From IMG/VR virus record IMGVR_UViG_3300046507_000096, positions 1-51,357 of that record: a stretch of DNA of 51,357 nt; one strand, 5' to 3'. Under the pieces are notes generated by a model that was given only the letters and a program-made list of their open reading frames with translations, had not been told where the DNA came from and made no database searches. Positions within the stretch are counted from its first letter, which is position 1. Each line of letters starts with the position of its first letter. Below, in pieces: positions 49,301 to 51,357 of the stretch. The position numbers and the translations under genes are program-made. The DNA comes from a virus.

Positions 49301-51044
49301 CCTTGCCCTTCAGATAAACTGGAAGCTTATCGAAGATGTTCAGGGGAATGCCAAGGAACGAACCCTTGACACTGGTTGTGGACCAAGCAATCGTATCAGC
49401 CGGATCGTATTCCGATATATGGTTGATGCCTACAGCATAGTTGCCTTTCATATCAGGCGTACGAAGATCGTTATAAGCTTTCTCCATACCAGCGTCTACA
49501 ACCTTGTACGTACCGTCAGGAGCACGCTTCAGGAGCGTGATCTCGTCATCGGTGACACCATACTTCCTTGTAGCTACCTTAACCTGCTGTATGGCCTCCT
49601 GTGGGTCAGAGAAGCCCCCTTCTATGGGGGAGAATACGGTTCTGACCTGAACGCCATCATCGACAGCCTGAATGGTAGTCATCTCCTTGTGGGAGTTAAG
49701 ACCAGTGACATCAGGGTTGGTAAAATCATTCACCACCTGATTAAGCTTGGAAGCTTTCTCTTCAGGGCTGAACTGGATGGAGCCATCCTTATTCAAAATT
49801 TGTTTAGCAACATCTACATCAGGATCAAACTGATCGTCATCGATCAGAGGCTTATACCTGACAGTACCATCACCATGACCAATCTCAGGACCAACTGTAT
49901 TGACGATGGCATCATTGCGAGACGTACCATAAACTACGTCAGCCACTTTACCAGTCTCGTCCTTAGTAGTCATCCTCAGAAGATCATTAGCGCTAGCTGT
50001 ATTCGTATTCGCTACAGTTTCTCCAACAGAGATAGGGTTGCGACGCATGAACCTAGCAGCACGAGCAGGACTAGACAGTCCCTTGATGGCACCACGAGCC
50101 ATACTCCCCACACCAACAAGATCGAGAACACCAGTGATGTCATCAATGATCCTATCGCTAGTGGTGTATTGCCCCTCCACCAAATAATCTCTAAGATGCT
50201 CTGTAAGCATCAATGCATTCTTACCACCAGTGATAGACTGGTTGGTAGTTGTTACAATTTCGTAAAGAGAACGAGCCAGATCAAGACGTTTATCGACTGG
50301 TACTTTAGCCAAGGCTTCACGGATTTGATCTTTAGTCTCACCGAGGGTGAGGAAAGTTTGTAGATAATCTGCCGTACGTTCCGACTTTGTGTCATCACCA
50401 CCCTGCTGAACACGAAGTTTATTTAGTGTGTCCGCCACATTGGGCTGAGAAAGGAGAGGCATAATTGTCTCTACAAAATCTTTAACTTTACCTGCTGTAC
50501 CCGGATCATTAGCAATCTCTTGCTGCGTAATCATCTTATGGATTTCAGCGTTATACTCATTGACTTCACGAAGCTTTCCAGCCAAGTCCCAACGAGTGTT
50601 ATCCGCTTCATCATTACCATCAGTGATGCCTTCCTTCTCAAGCTGATTGACACCAATCAACTCTTGAGGACTGCGTTCACGGGGAGCTACCACCTGTCCT
50701 GTACGCCACAGAGAAGCATAGCTCACCTTCTGGTCAATAGGAATATTGTTATCAGACAGGATGTTTCCCATCTGCTGAATATTCAAATCTTCTTCACGCT
50801 TATTAGCTTGTGTCGTAATCTGATCAAATGTAGGAGAGCCGTTGTTAGTACGGAACTCTCCCATCATCTGATTGTACGTATCGACTGCTGCTTCTGGCTC
50901 TACGAGCAAGGCAGCATGAGAAGCCATGTTATTAGCCGTAGCCTCATTATTGATAGGCATGTCCATAACACTAGGATCAGAAACTAGATCGCTAAGAGAC
51001 GTACCCTGCCCTGCTTCCACCAAACTATTCAGATCAATCGACAT
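46380..51044 (-). CDS. Very large internal virion protein (DNA ejectosome, T7 gp16-like)
   Basis: 1554 residues, the largest gene. It is mostly helical with long charged stretches, hydrophobic helices in the region 300-330 and again near 1100-1300 ('RQGVVQASQALPVILATNPK', 'AIMQFAQAPHKALAQIFAGN', 'IKLGTAYVTTYGTGYGLMYE'), and an end of charged helices. Size, single-gene length and location beside the gp14-like and lysozyme-bearing proteins match the gp16-type core protein that enters the cell and pulls DNA. No lysozyme motif is seen at its N-terminus, consistent with that activity having moved to the 821-residue partner. It overlaps that gene by one base. Confidence 0.8.
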   Translation of the reverse strand: MSIDLNSLVEAGQGTSLSDLVSDPSVMDMPINNEATANNMASHAALLVEPEAAVDTYNQMMGEFRTNNGSPTFDQITTQANKREEDLNIQQMGNILSDNNIPIDQKVSYASLWRTGQVVAPRERSPQELIGVNQLEKEGITDGNDEADNTRWDLAGKLREVNEYNAEIHKMITQQEIANDPGTAGKVKDFVETIMPLLSQPNVADTLNKLRVQQGGDDTKSERTADYLQTFLTLGETKDQIREALAKVPVDKRLDLARSLYEIVTTTNQSITGGKNALMLTEHLRDYLVEGQYTTSDRIIDDITGVLDLVGVGSMARGAIKGLSSPARAARFMRRNPISVGETVANTNTASANDLLRMTTKDETGKVADVVYGTSRNDAIVNTVGPEIGHGDGTVRYKPLIDDDQFDPDVDVAKQILNKDGSIQFSPEEKASKLNQVVNDFTNPDVTGLNSHKEMTTIQAVDDGVQVRTVFSPIEGGFSDPQEAIQQVKVATRKYGVTDDEITLLKRAPDGTYKVVDAGMEKAYNDLRTPDMKGNYAVGINHISEYDPADTIAWSTTSVKGSFLGIPLNIFDKLPVYLKGKGGSITQHLIPPQSYIDPLLTRSASTTADKAAHNVHLLTDLGNDWADKYTSLSKTSRKKLDNYILQANHDSLKFEPAKLRADGWTTEELSAFRSWKKTNDTLYVLENTDLVRQSRRKGFEMFETADGQDRFLVKPISNSTAGNMPGFKGKIYDPEIGQIRNITSKERTDLYKEGGSIAVARTPVVVGEQSIPYVLVRNNGQNYSRALRDSDKLLNYRDGHFTIYYKNPVFITKTVKNADGSTYERAIATSETIQDGNAHLARLQKVDPKGEYTIRSDRVGEDLDEMLWNSRVNTGRTAQRTRGETLKDVTDRPTDLGFRHIATPEESLLRSINSISRRISYKEYLDTAKTRFREQYKDFLPIDPQTHAKIWPDSVKDLRKPDLSGDSKAYTDAVSTFRYIDQMENGFVNLLDDGSKNFFKAIAETSGKKGFTFLEKAARKAEDVSPTAYARKKAFRLLLAANPLRQGVVQASQALPVILATNPKFTARLPWQMIFTRYLDRGGDTESFIKGLGKKLTGITPEEAIQLEKAYKDSGISSAVSAHSLIRDDLKSLVNRGVLQKAKAVAGKPIDVMQKVGFEAGENMLMRSVWLSEYDLLRKSGKPITKEALGLLHARVRDLTLNMNKAGEMAYNENALSAIMQFAQAPHKALAQIFAGNRALSRSDRIKLGTAYVTTYGTGYGLMYEAADKLLPTDDRELHEIVSGGLFNLALNRTLSALYGEDVDVDFSSSMRLIEIPHLIDMWNNMATMDIETMVTNSPSIALVVGDNARLGNLVKSMARFFTVPDDDGAIKDVGVTFLNMFSGASNILKARYAYQRGYMINTKGEVVDENVNELEAMMRTMGFQTVDEMLSYQVGTELYTNSKTFRDDIKYLMDETTRRLAREGISEKESEYVLRMYREANRVWENNPAAMQVIQAEISRRSKTGDHIILNRLIEQIPFIDEGQLNDALSKAPMTPDKKRELQKIFDFMKAKE

Positions 51045-51055
51045 ATCATTTCCTA

Positions 51056-51357
51056 TTATGCTGTAGCAGTAGGTTTAAGCCCCTGCGAGAACGAACCAAG
51101 AGCACTGGAGAATATGTCTCCGAATGCGCCCCACTGAGCAGCCTTGAAGTCGTAATCAGCAGCCTTCTGCTGACGCCTATTAATTCCTTGGATGGCAACT
51201 GTTTGACCAGCAGCCGCTGAGTTAGCACTTCCAAGGTTTGTACCAACAACACCAATGGCACCTTGTGTGCCGCTACCTCCTGTCCCCAAACCAGCGTTCT
51301 CACTCTGTTGTAGGATCATAGCGCGTCTCACACGAGCCTCTCGTACAGCCTTTCGAC
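51056..51357 (-). CDS. Internal virion / DNA ejection protein, T7 gp14-like by position (C-terminal part)
   Basis: This is the C-terminal part of the gene starting at 281 on the circular map. The frame is open to the window end and the overlap 51231-51357 repeats 1-127. It contains 'NAGLGTGGSGTQGAIGVVGT', 'AAAGQTVAIQGINRRQQKAA' and a terminal 'FGDIFSSALGSFSQGLKPTA'. It is followed 11 bases later by the large internal virion gene. Confidence 0.7.
   Translation of the reverse strand, partial: RKAVREARVRRAMILQQSENAGLGTGGSGTQGAIGVVGTNLGSANSAAAGQTVAIQGINRRQQKAADYDFKAAQWGAFGDIFSSALGSFSQGLKPTATA
51231..51357. repeat. Terminal direct repeat, right copy (assembly overlap)
   Basis: Identical to 1-127. 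Removing one copy gives a circular genome of 51,230 bp with an intact coding frame across the join. Confidence 0.95.

Noticed and set aside
49281-50363. 360-codon open frame on the + strand
   Set aside because: It lies entirely inside the 1554-residue internal virion gene on the opposite strand and has the skewed composition of an antisense shadow.
1-51357. Temperate lifestyle
   Set aside because: No integrase, excisionase, attachment core, partition gene or recognisable repressor was found, and the genome has a lytic two-arm layout.
1-51357. CRISPR array or anti-phage defence system
   Set aside because: No regularly spaced repeats and no defence nuclease or Cas-like gene were seen. The repeated motifs in the control region are few, degenerate and irregularly spaced.

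Overview
The window reads as one complete genome of a lytic, short-tailed (podovirus-type) phage of a Gram-negative bacterium. Its first and last 127 bases are identical (1-127 = 51231-51357), and one gene reads in frame across that join, so the sequence is a circular assembly of 51,230 bp cut inside a gene. 127 bases is a common assembler k-mer size, so the repeat itself is probably an assembly overlap. No integrase, repressor, RNA polymerase, DNA ligase or tRNA gene was recognised. The host is not identified. A B12-dependent ribonucleotide reductase and a holin resembling the gene-transfer-agent three-TM family would suit an alphaproteobacterium, but this is a weak inference.

The genome has two arms that diverge from an intergenic region at 12244-13846 and converge on a shared terminator at 38104-38147. 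The rightward (+) arm holds early and middle genes. First come many small unknown proteins (13847-18607), including three short proteins resembling the Rmf/CrpP fold, several tiny membrane proteins, a mini-lipoprotein and a secreted ClpP-like protein. Next is an island of amide-bond enzymes (18607-25461): an ATP-grasp ligase, a class I amidotransferase-fold hydrolase, a class II glutamine amidotransferase with a C-terminal zinc-binding extension, two COOH-NH2 ligases and several unknowns. A membrane-anchored trypsin-like protease follows. Then come replication and control (primase-helicase, a sigma factor, a phosphoesterase, a T7-type DNA polymerase, an SSB-like protein, a 5'-3' exonuclease, an HNH nuclease and a DEDD exonuclease) and nucleotide supply (MazG-like, DUF5664-type hydrolase, deoxyribosyltransferase-like protein, class II ribonucleotide reductase).

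The leftward (-) arm is the late region. It starts at 12243 with a tail fibre, then small and large terminase, portal, scaffold, major capsid, head protein, tail tubular A- and B-like proteins. It continues across the join to the DNA-ejection proteins, including a 1554-residue protein and an 821-residue protein ending in a lambda-lysozyme-like domain. A GH19 endolysin, an SGNH-esterase fibre, a holin, a tailspike and a small membrane protein complete it. The head-tail order from portal to ejection proteins parallels T7, but the terminase genes lie upstream of it.

With no RNA polymerase gene, transcription must rely on host RNA polymerase. Sigma70-like promoters are visible at 13006-13034 (+) and 6502-6530 (-). 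The phage sigma factor at 28302-28796 is the natural candidate for switching on the late arm. The most striking unexplained elements are the amidoligase island, the ORF-poor repeat-bearing control region, and the Rmf-like trio.
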